From Nitrospira sp. (GTDB taxonomy: Bacteria; Nitrospirota; Nitrospiria; Nitrospirales; Nitrospiraceae): a stretch of 64,000 nucleotides of DNA. Both the position numbers and the translations under genes were made by a program. Every line of letters begins with the position of its first letter. Position 1 is the first letter of the stretch. Positions 47,065-57,849 of this stretch are shown here, in pieces. The stretch spans positions 124,001-188,000 of the forward strand of contig JARFXO010000004.1 of NCBI GenBank assembly GCA_029194665.1, in the 5' to 3' direction. The notes beneath the pieces were generated by a model. That model was not told where the DNA came from. It was given only the letters and a program-made list of their open reading frames with translations, and did no database searches.

Positions 47065-47529
47065 TCATGGATACTGTTCTAGGACCTGATCAACCTTTTC
47101 AGTCGTCAGATCTTCGTGCAAGTCATCATTAACCATCATGGTCGGCGCATGGTCACATGCGCCGAGACAGACAATCGGGAGCAGCGTGAATCGCCCGTCT
47201 GGTGTCGTCTCGCCCATCGAGATCCCTAGTCGACTCTGAAGACTGTTACGCATGGCGTCGCACCCGCATACCCAACAGCTGATGCTGTCGCACAGGAAGA
47301 TCACGTGCCGTCCGACCGGCTTCCGAAAGATGAGGTTATAGAAGGTCGCCACGCTGTCCAGCTCTTCCCTCGTCATGCCGAGCAAGGCTGCGACGCTCTT
47401 GAGACTCTCGTCGGAGACCCAACCTCGATGCCGCTGGACGACCTTCAATGCCTCCACACACCCCGCCTGTTTATCAGGATAATGTGAGAGCTCCTCCTCG
47501 ATCTCGGCTCGCTCGGCGTCGGACAACAT
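47065..47529 (-). CDS. nuoE: NADH-quinone oxidoreductase subunit E
   Basis: NuoE carries the off-path [2Fe-2S] cluster N1a. The 154-residue thioredoxin-like protein shows the ligand pairs FLCDSISCWVC and VCLGACDHAP. The N-terminal helical part (KQAGCVEALKVVQRHRGWVS) matches the family. It is separated from nuoCD by about 120 bp, the largest gap in the operon. Confidence 0.94.
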   Translation of the reverse strand: MLSDAERAEIEEELSHYPDKQAGCVEALKVVQRHRGWVSDESLKSVAALLGMTREELDSVATFYNLIFRKPVGRHVIFLCDSISCWVCGCDAMRNSLQSRLGISMGETTPDGRFTLLPIVCLGACDHAPTMMVNDDLHEDLTTEKVDQVLEQYP

Positions 47530-47648
47530 GGGCGAAATTAATTATGAGTCATGAGGGCTGAATTATGAGTTCTCGATCATGATTTCGGAGTGACGACGTG
47601 CTTTGGATTCAGGAAACTCAGAACTTCCAACTCAGCACTCAGCACTTT
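47530..47648 (-). other. nuoCD-nuoE intergenic gap
   Basis: This 119-bp gap is the only sizeable one inside the otherwise tightly packed nuo operon. It contains short direct repeats of the type AACTCAGAACTTCCAACTC/AACTCAGCACTCAGCACTT and copies of ATTATGAGT. No terminator hairpin is evident. An internal promoter or RNA-processing site is possible. Confidence 0.4.
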
Positions 47649-49394
47649 CTATCGGTCCACGTCGGCCAGCACGAAATCCACGCTGCCGAGGATGGCCAGG
47701 AGATCCGCCAGCAACAGCCCGCGCGAGATCAATGGAACCATCTGCATGTGCGGAAAGGACGGCGTCCTGATACGCACGCGGTACGGCCATGGGGTGCCGT
47801 CGCTGACCAAGTAATAGCCGTTATTCCCCTTGGTGGCCTCAATCCCGACGAAGGCTTCGCCTGCCGGAATGACCGGGCCCCAGCTCACGCTCAGAAAGTG
47901 CGTGATCAGCGTTTCGATGTCGTGCATCGTCCGTTCCTTGATCGGCGGCGTGGTCAACGGATGGTCCGCCTTGTACGGACCATCCGGCATATGGTTGAGG
48001 CACTGTTCGATGATCCGGAGACTCTGGCGCATCTCTTCGACGCGAACGACGGCGCGATCGTAACAGTCACCGTGCATGGCGATGGGAATGTCGAACTCGA
48101 ACTGATCGTAGCCGGAATAGGGCCGTTGCTTCCGAAAGTCCCACTCGAATCCGGTCGCTCGGAGTCCCGGGCCGGTCACGCCCCATTCGATGGCCTCTTC
48201 GGTTGAGTACCGGCCCACGCCTTGCGTGCGGGCCTTGAAAATAGCGTTCCGCATCACCATGTCGTCGTATTCGGCCAGCCTCGGCGGAAGATAATCCAGG
48301 AACTCCCTGACCAGTTTGTCCCATCCTTCCGGGAGATCCTGCGCCACGCCGCCGATGCGGAACCATTCCGGGTGCATCCGTCCACCGCAGATCGCCTCCA
48401 CGATGTGAAAAATACGCTCCCGATCGGTGAACATGTAAAAGACCGGGGAGAGCTGGCCCACGTCTTGGGCGAAGGTGCCGTACCAGACGAGATGGCTTGC
48501 GAGCCGGAAGAATTCCGCCATCATGACGCGGATGACTTTGGCGCGATCCGGGACGTCGATGCCGGCGAGTTTCTCTACGGCAAGCACATAGGGCAACTCG
48601 TTCATGACGCCCCCGAGGTAGTCGATCCGGTCGGTATACGGGATGAATGTGTGCCAGGTCTGGCGCTCGCCCATCTTCTCCGCCCCGCGATGGTGGTAGC
48701 CGATGTCGGGCACCACATCGACGATTCTCTCTTCATCCAGTTGGAGGACCAGACGCAAGATTCCGTGGGTGCCGGTGTGCGCCGGTCCCATATTGAGGAA
48801 CATGAAATCGGATGTCTCACGTGAACGTTTCATCCCCCACTCTTCAGGACGAAACTTGAGGGCCGCTTCTTCCGCTTCCTGCTTGTCCTCCGGCAAGTAA
48901 AACCGGCCCATCTCGGTGGCCCGAGCCGGATGATCTTTCCGCAGGGGATGGCCTTGCCAGGTCGGCGGCGTCAGAATCCGTCGGAGATGCGGATGGCCGA
49001 CGAAGGTGATGCCGAACAGGTCCCAGACTTCCCGCTCATACCAGTTGGCGGCGGGCCAGAGATCGGTGATCGTGGGAAGAGAAGCGGCGCCCTCCGTAAG
49101 CGGGATCTTCAGACGCACGTCTTCATTCCGCTCGAACGAGAGCAGGTGATAGACCAGCGTGAAATCGCTGGGAGATTGATCCTTCCTCACCCGCCGGACC
49201 CGCTCGTCGATCGCCGTGAGGTCATAGAGCATTTTGTAAGGCCGTCCCGCTTCAGTCTTGAGGTAGCCGAGCACCTCGCGCGCCCGTTCTTTCGTCGTCC
49301 AGACGGTGGGAATTCCGTCACCCGTCTCTTGTCGACCAAACGTGCCGGACCCGAAGCGATTGCGGAGTTCATCGACGATTGCCGTCTGTGTCAT
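47649..49394 (-). CDS. nuoCD: NADH-quinone oxidoreductase subunit CD (fused)
   Basis: This is a fusion of the 30-kDa (NuoC) and 49-kDa (NuoD) subunits that shape the quinone site. From the ATG at 49394, overlapping the nuoB stop by 4 bp, it has 581 residues. The NuoC part (about 1-175) shows [20 protein letters not shown] and the NuoD part (about 195-581) [20 protein letters not shown] and [14 protein letters not shown]. The quinone-site His and Tyr appear to be kept. Fused nuoCD is common in several phyla, including Nitrospirota. Confidence 0.95.
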   Translation of the reverse strand: MTQTAIVDELRNRFGSGTFGRQETGDGIPTVWTTKERAREVLGYLKTEAGRPYKMLYDLTAIDERVRRVRKDQSPSDFTLVYHLLSFERNEDVRLKIPLTEGAASLPTITDLWPAANWYEREVWDLFGITFVGHPHLRRILTPPTWQGHPLRKDHPARATEMGRFYLPEDKQEAEEAALKFRPEEWGMKRSRETSDFMFLNMGPAHTGTHGILRLVLQLDEERIVDVVPDIGYHHRGAEKMGERQTWHTFIPYTDRIDYLGGVMNELPYVLAVEKLAGIDVPDRAKVIRVMMAEFFRLASHLVWYGTFAQDVGQLSPVFYMFTDRERIFHIVEAICGGRMHPEWFRIGGVAQDLPEGWDKLVREFLDYLPPRLAEYDDMVMRNAIFKARTQGVGRYSTEEAIEWGVTGPGLRATGFEWDFRKQRPYSGYDQFEFDIPIAMHGDCYDRAVVRVEEMRQSLRIIEQCLNHMPDGPYKADHPLTTPPIKERTMHDIETLITHFLSVSWGPVIPAGEAFVGIEATKGNNGYYLVSDGTPWPYRVRIRTPSFPHMQMVPLISRGLLLADLLAILGSVDFVLADVDR

Positions 49395-50074
49395 TTCCAC
49401 TTTTCCTGTTTCAACTCGGTCACCGGCAACCTATCTATCGTCAGCAAGTCCGTCGCTCGTTCTCTCTCCGCTCGTTTGTGATCGCGTTGTGATGGCATCG
49501 ACGGCCTCGACACTTGCCGGTCGCCCATCACCCAGCTCAGCGGCCGCCGCTCTCGGCCGACCTGTTCCTGCAACCGCAACAGGCCCTCCATAAACGTATG
49601 CGGAGGAGGGGGACAGCCGGGAAGATAGACGTCCACCGGCAGGAACGAATCGACCCCCTGGACAACGGAATAGATGTCGTACATGCCGCCGGAATTGGCG
49701 CAGGATCCCATGGAGATCACCCAGCGGGGTTCCATCATCTGCTCGTACAGCCGCTTGATGATCGGCGCCATTTTCATGAAGACGGTTCCGGCGATGACGA
49801 TCACATCCGCTTCACGCGGACTGCCCCGGACCACTTCGGCGCCGAACCGCGCGATGTCATACTGGCTCGTAAGGCTTGTCGCCATCTCGATGTAGCAGCA
49901 GGACAGACCGAAGTTGAACGGCCACAGCGAGTTCTTGCGGCCCCAGGCGATCAGGTCCTGGAGGCGTGCCGTGACGACGCTGCGCCGCACCGCTTCATCG
50001 AGCGTCCCGTCGCCGATCTCCGATCTATCTCCCGACTGATGATCGGAGATCGGCTTGCTGAGCCACCAACCCAT
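49391..50074 (-). CDS. nuoB: NADH-quinone oxidoreductase subunit B
   Basis: NuoB holds the terminal cluster N2 next to the quinone. From the ATG at 50074 it has 227 residues. The N2 ligands are the tandem Cys in [12 protein letters not shown], the Cys of [11 protein letters not shown], and the Cys of [15 protein letters not shown]. The C-terminal tail after residue 190 is long and basic ([16 protein letters not shown]). It overlaps nuoA by about 50 bp and nuoCD by 4 bp. Confidence 0.95.
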   Translation of the reverse strand: MGWWLSKPISDHQSGDRSEIGDGTLDEAVRRSVVTARLQDLIAWGRKNSLWPFNFGLSCCYIEMATSLTSQYDIARFGAEVVRGSPREADVIVIAGTVFMKMAPIIKRLYEQMMEPRWVISMGSCANSGGMYDIYSVVQGVDSFLPVDVYLPGCPPPPHTFMEGLLRLQEQVGRERRPLSWVMGDRQVSRPSMPSQRDHKRAERERATDLLTIDRLPVTELKQEKWK

Positions 50075-50471
50075 CCTGTTGCTCCTGTCTCGGCGCCTCA
50101 ATCCGCCGCTGAGAGGTTCCCCACTCCAACGCGCCGACCCGCCACACATAGGCCAGCGCGATAAACAGCACCGCGATGAAGACGAGCATCTCACCGAACC
50201 CAAGCCAGCCGGCCTCCGGCACCGCCACGGCCCAGGCGAACAGATACACCGCTTCTAGATCGAAGATCACGAACAGCATCGCGACCAGGTAAAACTGTAT
50301 GGGTAACCGGATATGCGCCGAACCCGTGACGGTAATTCCGGATTCGTAGGGTTCGTCGGTTGCCTTCTCGCGATGCCGCTCGCCCAAGAGAGCGGAAGCG
50401 CCGATCATGATCGCCGCAACGATCAGAACCGCGATAAAGTAGCCGACGAGAGCCCAGAAGTATTCTGCCAC
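50025..50471 (-). CDS. nuoA: NADH-quinone oxidoreductase subunit A
   Basis: NuoA is a three-helix subunit near the quinone entry. I start it at the GTG at 50471, preceded by GGAG, giving 148 residues beginning [15 protein letters not shown]. The loop [11 protein letters not shown] (with Tyr instead of the usual Cys region) and [21 protein letters not shown] with its conserved acidic residues are characteristic. It is the first gene of the nuo operon. An upstream start at 50531 is open but lacks a ribosome site. Confidence 0.93.
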   Translation of the reverse strand: MAEYFWALVGYFIAVLIVAAIMIGASALLGERHREKATDEPYESGITVTGSAHIRLPIQFYLVAMLFVIFDLEAVYLFAWAVAVPEAGWLGFGEMLVFIAVLFIALAYVWRVGALEWGTSQRRIEAPRQEQQDGLVAQQADLRSSVGR

Positions 50472-50886
50472 TGAGTAGCTCCACGATGAGACGCGCCGTT
50501 CACCGTCCAGTAGTCCACCGCCACCGATCAATGCGGCGATGACGAAGCGGGCCGTCTCGTCGAACGGCCACAGACCAATGTGTCAACTGTATTTCCCTTG
50601 AGTAAAACAAATCTCTTCCCTCGAACACACTCGCAAAACCCCTAGCTGACTACGGAAAAGCCCTCTGACCGAACGCAACGCGCGACGTCTGAAAAGCCAA
50701 GAGTGAGGAAATCCTCCGCAAGGTTCACCGGGCTAAGCAGGTGCTGGCGATATAGCGATGTATGACCAAAGAGGACGCGACACGAGTTCCAGCCGGTGCA
50801 GACTGTCTCTATCGCAAGCAGCCACAGTGAACGCGGAACCCCATGGCTTAATCCAGGTGTGTTATAAGAACACAAGAGGGAAAACA
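50472..50886. other. nuo upstream region with IS remnant
   Basis: The left part should hold the nuo promoter, but no convincing -35/-10 was identified. The only other content is the IS630 remnant at 50650-50755. Confidence 0.4.
50650..50755 (+). mobile_element. 3' remnant of an IS630-family transposase gene
   Basis: The end reads EEILRKVHRAKQVLAI and stop. This matches the C-terminus of the intact IS630 transposase at 61310-62422 (DILRKIHRAKQVLTV), with DNA identity visible over about 40 bp. Upstream of this the frame holds stops (a Trp codon has become TGA), and the rest of the element is missing. It lies on the left flank of the CRISPR-Cas locus in the same orientation as the full copy on the right flank. 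Confidence 0.75.
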
Positions 50887-51138
50887 GTGGACGAACAGCT
50901 TCGAAATCAGCTGTCCAGGCATAGGACCGAGTTGGCCAATGAGCGGACGTTGCTGGCCTATATCAGAACTGCGTTAGGTTTTGTGATTGTCGGGATACCG
51001 GCTATGTGGGTATTGGAACACCCGTACCTGCAGGCATTGGGCGGGTTGTCGTTGACGGCCGGAGCGGTGTGTCTCGCGCTGGGTTTACGTCGGTTCATGG
51101 CGGTCAACGCCATGATCGCGCGGGCATTCGAGTCGTAG
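50887..51138 (+). CDS. DUF202 membrane protein
   Basis: From the GTG at 50887 (site GAGGG) the protein has 83 residues. DUF202/YidH proteins are small inner-membrane proteins of unknown role. LSRHRTELANERTLLAYIRT precedes two helices, AL-GFVIVGIPAMWVL and LGGLSLTAGAVCLALGL. It stands alone. Confidence 0.85.
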   Translation: MDEQLRNQLSRHRTELANERTLLAYIRTALGFVIVGIPAMWVLEHPYLQALGGLSLTAGAVCLALGLRRFMAVNAMIARAFES

Positions 51139-51180
51139 TGAGTCGTCAGCCACTCGACACCTGGTATTTCGCCTGCCGTC

Positions 51181-51354
51181 GCGCGACAGCTGCTACAGAT
51201 CCATGATCGAGGAAGCCATCACATTTTTACGAAGAAGGGCGTCGAGGAGATCTTGAATTTACAAACCAAAGGCGCTTATGGGAAACCCTACCAAGTCAAG
51301 CAGGTCCGTCATGTGATCCTTCGTTATAAATTGGGAGGCGAGGCGGATGATTAA
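51181..51354 (+). pseudogene. hicA: HicA-type toxin, 5'-truncated
   Basis: The frame reads RQLLQIHDRGSHHIFTKKG, then VEEILNLQTKGAYGKPYQVK and QVRHVILRYKL to a TAA at 51354. This is the C-terminal half of HicA, including the conserved GSHH with the catalytic His. The N-terminal helix is missing and no start codon lies in frame downstream of the TGA near 51140. The intact antitoxin gene overlaps its end. Confidence 0.75.
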
Positions 51355-51556
51355 GTATGAAGTCATCATCTATTGGAGCAGTGAGGACCAGGTATTCATT
51401 GCTGAGGTACCGGAACTTCCAGGCTGTGCGGCTGATGGAGCCACGTACCAAGAGGCACTGGCGAATGTGGAGGTCGTGATTCAGGAATGGATCGAGACTG
51501 CGAAAGAGCTTGGTCGCCCCATCCCTGAGCCCAAAGGCCGATTGACCTTTGCGTAG
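51347..51556 (+). CDS. hicB: HicB antitoxin
   Basis: This 69-residue HicB shows VIIYWSSEDQVFIAEVPELP with GCAADGATYQEALANVEVVI and a C-terminal PKGRLTFA. It overlaps the hicA remnant by 8 bp in the usual toxin-then-antitoxin order. Because the toxin is truncated, the antitoxin is probably an orphan now. Confidence 0.88.
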   Translation: MIKYEVIIYWSSEDQVFIAEVPELPGCAADGATYQEALANVEVVIQEWIETAKELGRPIPEPKGRLTFA

Positions 51557-52216
51557 GCCATTTGACGCGTTCCCCCATTGAGGACAGGGCAATCCCTCTT
51601 GTTCGAGGAAGGCCTCCGACCGACCTGTTCTTCTCACTCAAAAGAATCGTTTTGGATTTCCGCGCGAATGATCGTGGAAGCCTCCTTGCGGGCGAACGAT
51701 CCCCAGGCGCCGGTGGGAGCGATTCGCAAAGGCCTCTTTCTCCGCTTTTACGGGCATGAGTTTGATGCCGACAGCCGCGCCAAAATCCTCGCCGCCATTG
51801 ATCGAGCAGCCCATCCCACCAGTAGGTAAGTTCAAACTGGCAGACCCCGCGCCAGTGCTCAGGGCAGGCATTTTGACAGGCCAGACTCATTGTGCGCAGT
51901 CAAACAGGAAGTCTCGAAAGTGTGGACTCCGAGTGACCTCGGATGTCACAGCATCGTGCCAGACTATGTCCACTATCACGACGTCCTGACGATGGACAAG
52001 GAGACTGGAACCATCATGACACTGTTGTTCTGAGCTACAGGTATGTTTCCGGGTCACCGGAAATAGTCGAGGTGAAAATCTTTTCTGCCTTCTTCGTTCA
52101 TCCGACAAGCAAAGAGCGCCATTCTTCTTTCAGGTACGAAAGAGCGGTTGTATTATCTGTCCTTTACGACCATGTGATTCTTTACCGCATTCCCAATCTT
52201 GCTTCGTGATCTGAGC
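51557..52216 (+). other. region of gene fragments before cas3
   Basis: Two stretches read as protein but lack starts or are broken. One, in 51578-51829, contains VGAIRKGLFLRFYGHEFDAD. The other, 51830-52033, is open for 67 codons without an initial start and contains KVWTPSDLGCHSIVPDYVHY. Neither matches a family I recognise. The cas operon promoter should lie in the right part of this region. Confidence 0.4.
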
Positions 52217-54424
52217 GTGACGGCCTATCTCGCCCATGTGCGCCGGAACGACGACGGGTCGTTTGCGATCCACCATCTTGAAGACCATTTGCGCGCAGTG
52301 GGGGATCTCGCGGGGGAGTTCGCGTCGAGCTTTGGCCATGCTGATTGGGGCCGACTCGCAGGGATCTGGCATGATCTTGGAAAGTATTCCGCTGCCTTCC
52401 AAAACTATATTGCTCACGCAAGCGGCTTTGATCCTGAGGCACACATTGAGGGTGCCAAAGGCCGAGTGAATCACTCCTCAGCAGGAGCGCTTCATGCGGT
52501 CGTAAAACTTGGCGGGAAGGGAAGGCTTCTTGCCTATCTCATTGCTGGTCATCACGCGGGATTGCCCGACTGGCACTCTGATGAACATGCCCTTGCCTCA
52601 CTATCCAAGCGATTAGAAGATGAGCAGCACTTGCGAGCCATCTCTAATGTGACCATTCCTGCTGATGTGCTTGATCCTGGTATTACTCCAGTCACAAAAC
52701 CTCTGGGCGACAGAGATGGCCTTGCGCTCTGGTTGCGGATGTTGTTTTCCTGTCTGGTTGATGGGGACTTTCTCGACACAGAGAAGTTCATGGATGGCGA
52801 GAAAGCGCAACCTCGTGGAGCGTACTCCTCGCTCGTGGAGCTTCTCGGAAAATTAGATACGCACATGGCGCAGCTCATGGCCGAGGCTCAGCCGACACCT
52901 GTGAACCACGTGCGTGCTGAAGTGCTTCGTCAGTGCCGTGACCAGGCGTCAAGTGCGCCAGGCATCTTCTCGCTGACTGTTCCTACTGGTGGCGGCAAGA
53001 CGCTCTCCAGTTTGGCTTTCGCATTAAGTCATGCGATCCACCACAACAAGCGCCGCATCATCTATGTCATCCCCTATACCAGCATCATCGAGCAAACGGC
53101 AGGAATTTTCCGAGGTATTTTGGGTGAAAACGTCGTTGAACATCACAGTAATCTCGATCCAGAAAAGGAAACCGCCAAGAGCCGCTTGGCAACTGAGAAC
53201 TGGGATGCGCCGGTCATCATCACGACCAACGTGCAGTTTTTGGAGTCCCTATTCGCCTCTCGAACTTCCAGCTGTCGCAAACTCCATAACATCGTGAACA
53301 GTGTCGTGGTTCTGGACGAAGCGCAACTGCTCAATCCTGAGTTCCTGCAACCGGTCTTGGACACCATCAATCTGCTAGCACGGCATTATGGCGTCACGTT
53401 TGTGCTTTCTACAGCGACTCAGCCGGCGCTGAATTCACGGGAGGGATTTGGTTGGACATTCAGGGGACTGGATGGCGTGCGCGAAATCACGACCGACCCG
53501 GATGCGTTGTATCGCAATCTTAATCGGGTGACAGTTGAGATGCCGCCAGATTTCCATGCTTGCCGAGGATGGGAACAAATTGTTACCGAGCTAATAACTC
53601 ATGAGTCGGTGCTGGCCATCGTCAATACTCGGCGTGACTGCCGCGAACTATATCGACTGATGCCGGAAGGAACGATCCACTTGTCAGCTGCCATGTGTGG
53701 CGAGCACCGATCTCAAGTCATTGCAAATATTCGAGAGAGGTTGGAAAAGAAAGTCTCTACGCGGGTCGTCAGCACACAATTGGTTGAGGCTGGGGTAGAT
53801 ATCGACTTTCCGGTTGTATATCGCGCACTGTCCGGCCTGGATTCCATTGCTCAGGCATCCGGTCGCTGCAATCGGGAAGGAAAGTTAGATCGCGGCAAGG
53901 TAGTTGTGTTTGTGCCCCCCAAGTCATCGCCTCCGGGTACGCTCCGGCGTGCCGAACAAACCACCGTCAGTCTCTTGAGCGGCAGCACGAGTGACCCCAT
54001 GGCGAGGGAGTTGTTCACGCGGTATTTTGAGCATTTCTACATGAAAGCGGACTCGCTCGACAAGCATGACATCAACGACTTGTTGACGAAGGATGCAGGA
54101 GAGCTGAAGATTCAATTCCGCAGCGCCGCCGATAGGTTCAAGCTGATTGACGACGTGGAAAGCCAAACCATCCTTGTCTGGTATGGTGAGAGCCAAGCGT
54201 TGATTGGAAAGCTCAAGAAGGATGGGCCGGAACGGTGGCTCATGCGAAAGTTGCAACGATACAGCGTGAACCTGCCCCGCCGGGACGTGGAAAAGCTACT
54301 CCAGTCTGGCGAAATCGAAGAAGCCTGGACGGGAATCTTCGCACAGAAGGTCAGCACGTTATACGACGATAAAATCGGTGTGACCATTGGCGGTGCATTA
54401 GCTGCTGAACAACTAATCGGGTGA
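52217..54424 (+). CDS. cas3: type I-C CRISPR helicase-nuclease Cas3
   Basis: Cas3 is recruited by Cascade to unwind and degrade the target strand. From the GTG at 52217 it has 735 residues. The N-terminal HD nuclease shows GIWHDLGKYSAAFQ and LIAGHHAGL. The SF2 helicase follows with Walker A PTGGGKTLSS, the DEAQ box VLDEAQLL, motif III STATQPA, and QLVEAGVDIDFP with QASGRCNREG. The length is normal. Frame and motifs are intact. A TTG start at 52199 is an alternative. It is the first gene of the cas operon. Confidence 0.93.
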   Translation: MTAYLAHVRRNDDGSFAIHHLEDHLRAVGDLAGEFASSFGHADWGRLAGIWHDLGKYSAAFQNYIAHASGFDPEAHIEGAKGRVNHSSAGALHAVVKLGGKGRLLAYLIAGHHAGLPDWHSDEHALASLSKRLEDEQHLRAISNVTIPADVLDPGITPVTKPLGDRDGLALWLRMLFSCLVDGDFLDTEKFMDGEKAQPRGAYSSLVELLGKLDTHMAQLMAEAQPTPVNHVRAEVLRQCRDQASSAPGIFSLTVPTGGGKTLSSLAFALSHAIHHNKRRIIYVIPYTSIIEQTAGIFRGILGENVVEHHSNLDPEKETAKSRLATENWDAPVIITTNVQFLESLFASRTSSCRKLHNIVNSVVVLDEAQLLNPEFLQPVLDTINLLARHYGVTFVLSTATQPALNSREGFGWTFRGLDGVREITTDPDALYRNLNRVTVEMPPDFHACRGWEQIVTELITHESVLAIVNTRRDCRELYRLMPEGTIHLSAAMCGEHRSQVIANIRERLEKKVSTRVVSTQLVEAGVDIDFPVVYRALSGLDSIAQASGRCNREGKLDRGKVVVFVPPKSSPPGTLRRAEQTTVSLLSGSTSDPMARELFTRYFEHFYMKADSLDKHDINDLLTKDAGELKIQFRSAADRFKLIDDVESQTILVWYGESQALIGKLKKDGPERWLMRKLQRYSVNLPRRDVEKLLQSGEIEEAWTGIFAQKVSTLYDDKIGVTIGGALAAEQLIG

Positions 54425-54432
54425 GGGATTCT

Positions 54433-55170
54433 ATGGCCAAATCGTATTGTCTTGAGGTGTCGGGCGACTTTGCCTGTTTCACGCGGCCAGAGATGAAGGT
54501 GGAGCGTGTCTCTTATGATGTGATGACTCCATCGGCAGCAAGAGCAGTATTTGAATCTATTGTCTGGAAACCAGCTATGCGATGGCGAGTGACTAGGATC
54601 GAAGTGCTGAAGCCGATCAGGTGGATCAGTGTTCGTCGGAATGAAGTGGGAGCCGTGGCCTCTACCCGGAATGTTCAGACTGCTATGGGGGCTGGCACTG
54701 GCAGCTTAGGGCTCTACGTCGAAGACGAACGTCAACAACGTGCAGGCTTGTTCTTGCGCGACGTGGCCTACCGCATTCACGCCCACATTGAACTTCGCGA
54801 CCCCAGCTTTCATAAGTCTCATTTCCCACACCTGTCCAAAGTTCCGATCAATCGCGGGGAAGACGATCTGCTGACGATGCCTGATAACAATGCTGCGAAG
54901 TTCATGAGCATGTTCGAGCGACGAGCTTCACGCGGCCAATGTGTCAATCAACCGTATCTTGGCTGCCGTGAATTCGCCTGCTCGTTCAGATTGGTAGAGG
55001 ACGTGAAGGATGAACCGAAACCGATCGCAGAGACAAGGGATTTAGGCTGGATGCTGTATGACTTGGACTACAGCAACCCTGCCGATCCCAAACCGCGTTT
55101 CTTCCAAGCTCGAATGGATACCGGCGTCGTCAATGTCCCGGCATGGGAGAGCGAGGAGGTGAGGGGATGA
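54433..55170 (+). CDS. cas5c: Cas5 of type I-C (crRNA-processing)
   Basis: In type I-C, Cas5 replaces Cas6 and cuts the pre-crRNA at the repeat, staying bound to the 5' handle. From the ATG at 54433 it has 245 residues. EVSGDFACFTRPEMKVERVS and YDVMTPSAARAVFESIVWKP are family hallmarks. The RAMP fold continues with GCREFACSFRLVED. A GTG start at 54421 overlapping the cas3 stop is possible. It overlaps cas8c by 4 bp. Confidence 0.93.
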   Translation: MAKSYCLEVSGDFACFTRPEMKVERVSYDVMTPSAARAVFESIVWKPAMRWRVTRIEVLKPIRWISVRRNEVGAVASTRNVQTAMGAGTGSLGLYVEDERQQRAGLFLRDVAYRIHAHIELRDPSFHKSHFPHLSKVPINRGEDDLLTMPDNNAAKFMSMFERRASRGQCVNQPYLGCREFACSFRLVEDVKDEPKPIAETRDLGWMLYDLDYSNPADPKPRFFQARMDTGVVNVPAWESEEVRG

Positions 55171-56918
55171 TCCTCCAATCGCTCTACAATTATTACCAAC
55201 GAAAGCCGGATCTGCCACGCGAGGGATTCGAGTGGAAAGAAATTCCATTTGTCATCGAATTGAACAAGAGCGGCTCAGTGGTTCAGATCGAAGATACGAG
55301 AACTACTGAAGGCAAAAGGAAGCGGGCGAAATCCTTTCTCGTCCCCCAAGCCGTTAAGAAAGCGAGCAACATTGCCTCGAATTTGTTGTGGGGAAACGTC
55401 GAATATGTCGTCGGTTTGCCAGATCCGAAGAAGCTGGCTGAAAGGAAAAACAACGGTAAGGAAGGAGATTACAGAGAGCGACTGAAGGAAATGCATGAGA
55501 CCTTCATTGGGGCCATCAAATCTCTCCCTCCACCATGCCAAATTGATGCGGGCGTTCGCGCCGTTTGTAAATTTTGTGAAGATATCGATCTCACCGGTCT
55601 TCAGCGGTCCGGTGATACCTGGAAAGAGGTGCAAGCAAGCAATTCAAACATAACCTTTCGTCTTCAGGGTGATACCGAACTCGTTTGCCAACGTCAGGCG
55701 GTCATCGATGCCGTGTCCAAAGCAACCGCGAAGGATACACCTGACGGCGTGTGTCTTATCACGGGAAATCCTGATGAGGTCGAGCGCCTACATCCAGCCA
55801 TTAAAGGCGTGTGGGGCGCTCAAACGTCAGGAGCCAACATCGTTTCGTTCAATCTTCCCGCTTTTAATTCGGGGGGTAAGGAGCAAGGCGCTAATGCGCC
55901 CATAGGCAAACAATCCGTCTTTGCTTACACCACCGCACTCAATCACCTGTTAGCGAAGGACAGTAGGCAGCGCCTCCAGATTGGCGATGCCTCCACGGTA
56001 TTTTGGGCTGATAAGCCGACTCCGCTAGAGGACCAATTTGCTGACATTTTTGCCGAGCCACCCAAGGATGACCCCGACCGCAACGCGCGTGCGATAAAAG
56101 CCTTGTACGAATCGCCACGCCAAGGAGTGGCGCCGGTCAAGGACGATCAGACCCGTTTCTTTGTGTTGGGACTTGGTCCCAATGCTGCACGAATTGCTAT
56201 CCGCTTCTGGCATGTAGGAACGGTTGCAGAATTAGCGAAGACTATTCAGCAACACTTTGATGATCTTGAAATCGCTCGGGCACCGTTCGAGAAGCCTTAT
56301 CTCTCGGTATTCCGTCTGTTGCTAGCCACCGCTGTGCAGAGCAAGAGCGATAATATTCCGCCGAATCTTGGGGGGGACGTGATGCGATCGATTATGGAAT
56401 GCCTCCCATACCCCAACACACTATTGCAAGGCGCGATACGACGCGTACGTGCTGAGCAAGATGTGTCTTATCCACAAGCAGCTATTCTCAAAGCCTGTCT
56501 CAATCGTCGGATGCGTTCTGAAGAAACCTCAGAAAAGGAGATGACCGTGTCACTCGATTATTCCAACACAAACTCGGGTTACCGCTTAGGACGACTTTTT
56601 GCCGTTCTGGAAAAAATCCAGGAGGAGGCGAACCCTGGAATCAATGCCACGATACGAGAACGTTTCTATGGGGCGGCTTCGAGCACTCCTGTAACAGTAT
56701 TTTCCAATCTTATGAAGCTCAAGAACCATCATCTCGCCAAGTTGGAAAATCCTAGCCGGAAGGTGAACCTGGAGCGTCTCATCAGCGAAATTATCGACGG
56801 AGTCAGCGATTTTCCGTCTCACTTGAATCTTGCGGACCAAGGTCGCTTCGCCATCGGCTACTACCACCAGCGGCAAGCCTTATTTTCAAAATCCACAGAA
56901 GCTAAACAAGGAGACTAA
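55167..56918 (+). CDS. cas8c: Cascade large subunit Cas8c (Csd1)
   Basis: Cas8c recognises the PAM and non-target strand in the I-C Cascade. Starting at the ATG at 55167 (ATGA overlap with cas5), it has 583 residues. The beginning [20 protein letters not shown] is typical. [20 protein letters not shown] and [14 protein letters not shown] belong to the conserved first half. An internal small-subunit product (Cas11c), known from I-C systems, may be translated from within its 3' part; I did not locate a sure start. Confidence 0.93.
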   Translation: MILQSLYNYYQRKPDLPREGFEWKEIPFVIELNKSGSVVQIEDTRTTEGKRKRAKSFLVPQAVKKASNIASNLLWGNVEYVVGLPDPKKLAERKNNGKEGDYRERLKEMHETFIGAIKSLPPPCQIDAGVRAVCKFCEDIDLTGLQRSGDTWKEVQASNSNITFRLQGDTELVCQRQAVIDAVSKATAKDTPDGVCLITGNPDEVERLHPAIKGVWGAQTSGANIVSFNLPAFNSGGKEQGANAPIGKQSVFAYTTALNHLLAKDSRQRLQIGDASTVFWADKPTPLEDQFADIFAEPPKDDPDRNARAIKALYESPRQGVAPVKDDQTRFFVLGLGPNAARIAIRFWHVGTVAELAKTIQQHFDDLEIARAPFEKPYLSVFRLLLATAVQSKSDNIPPNLGGDVMRSIMECLPYPNTLLQGAIRRVRAEQDVSYPQAAILKACLNRRMRSEETSEKEMTVSLDYSNTNSGYRLGRLFAVLEKIQEEANPGINATIRERFYGAASSTPVTVFSNLMKLKNHHLAKLENPSRKVNLERLISEIIDGVSDFPSHLNLADQGRFAIGYYHQRQALFSKSTEAKQGD

Positions 56919-56920
56919 AG

Positions 56921-57844
56921 ATGGCCATTCAGAATCGCTACGATTTCGTGCTGTTGTTTGACGTAAAAGACGGCAACCCGAACGGTGATCCCGACGCCGG
57001 CAACCTGCCACGCCTAGACGCTGAAACTGGACAAGGGCTCGTGACAGACGTATGTCTTAAGAGAAAGATTCGGAACTTTGTTGCGCTTACCAAAGACCAA
57101 ACCGAATCCTCAGAAAAGCTTCAAGGGAAAGAGAAGCGTTATGAAATCTATGTGAAAGAGAAGGCAATCCTAAATAAGCAGCATGAACGTGCTTACGTGG
57201 CTATTGGCCGTAAGGATCTGCTTGATGGGGATGATAAGAAACGCAAGGGTGGTGACGCTGTTAATCAGGCGCGCGATTGGATGTGTGCGAACTTCTTTGA
57301 TATACGGACATTCGGTGCTGTCATGTCTACGGGGGTGAATTGCGGTCAGGTTCGGGGGCCAATCCAGATGACATTCGCACGGTCGATCGACCCTATAGTT
57401 GCATCGGAACATTCAATCACTCGGATGGCGGTTGCGACTGAAGCGGAAGCGGAAAAGCAGCAAGGGGATAATCGAACGATGGGACGCAAGTTCACGGTGC
57501 CGTACGGCCTATATAAAGCACATGGATTTGTGTCGTCTTTTCTTGCGAGACAGACAGGATTCACGGACGACGATCTAACCACTCTTTGGGAGGCTCTCGC
57601 ATCAATGTTTGAGCACGACCGATCTGCGGCTCGGAGCCAAATGGCTACTAGAGGACTCTACGTCTTCAAACACGATTCCGAGCTTGGCAACGCTCCCGCC
57701 CACAAACTGTTCGATCTCATACAAGTCAAACGATCAAACGGTAATGGGGGACCACCAAGGAGCTTTAGCGATTATTCTGTGACGACGCCCGATGACGGAC
57801 CGATCAATGGTTTTACGGGCGTGGCCTTCATCAAAAAGGTCTGA
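56921..57844 (+). CDS. cas7c: Cascade backbone subunit Cas7 (Csd2)
   Basis: Cas7 forms the helical backbone along the crRNA. The 307-residue protein starts behind AAGGAG with [20 protein letters not shown], the Csd2 signature. [20 protein letters not shown] and the C-terminal [12 protein letters not shown] are also conserved. It lies 2 bp after cas8c and 5 bp before cas4. Confidence 0.94.
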   Translation: MAIQNRYDFVLLFDVKDGNPNGDPDAGNLPRLDAETGQGLVTDVCLKRKIRNFVALTKDQTESSEKLQGKEKRYEIYVKEKAILNKQHERAYVAIGRKDLLDGDDKKRKGGDAVNQARDWMCANFFDIRTFGAVMSTGVNCGQVRGPIQMTFARSIDPIVASEHSITRMAVATEAEAEKQQGDNRTMGRKFTVPYGLYKAHGFVSSFLARQTGFTDDDLTTLWEALASMFEHDRSAARSQMATRGLYVFKHDSELGNAPAHKLFDLIQVKRSNGNGGPPRSFSDYSVTTPDDGPINGFTGVAFIKKV

Positions 57845-57849
57845 TAGCT

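Noticed and set aside
50642-50875. 77-codon minus-strand open frame
   Set aside because: It lies over the IS630 remnant and has no start signal or recognisable composition.
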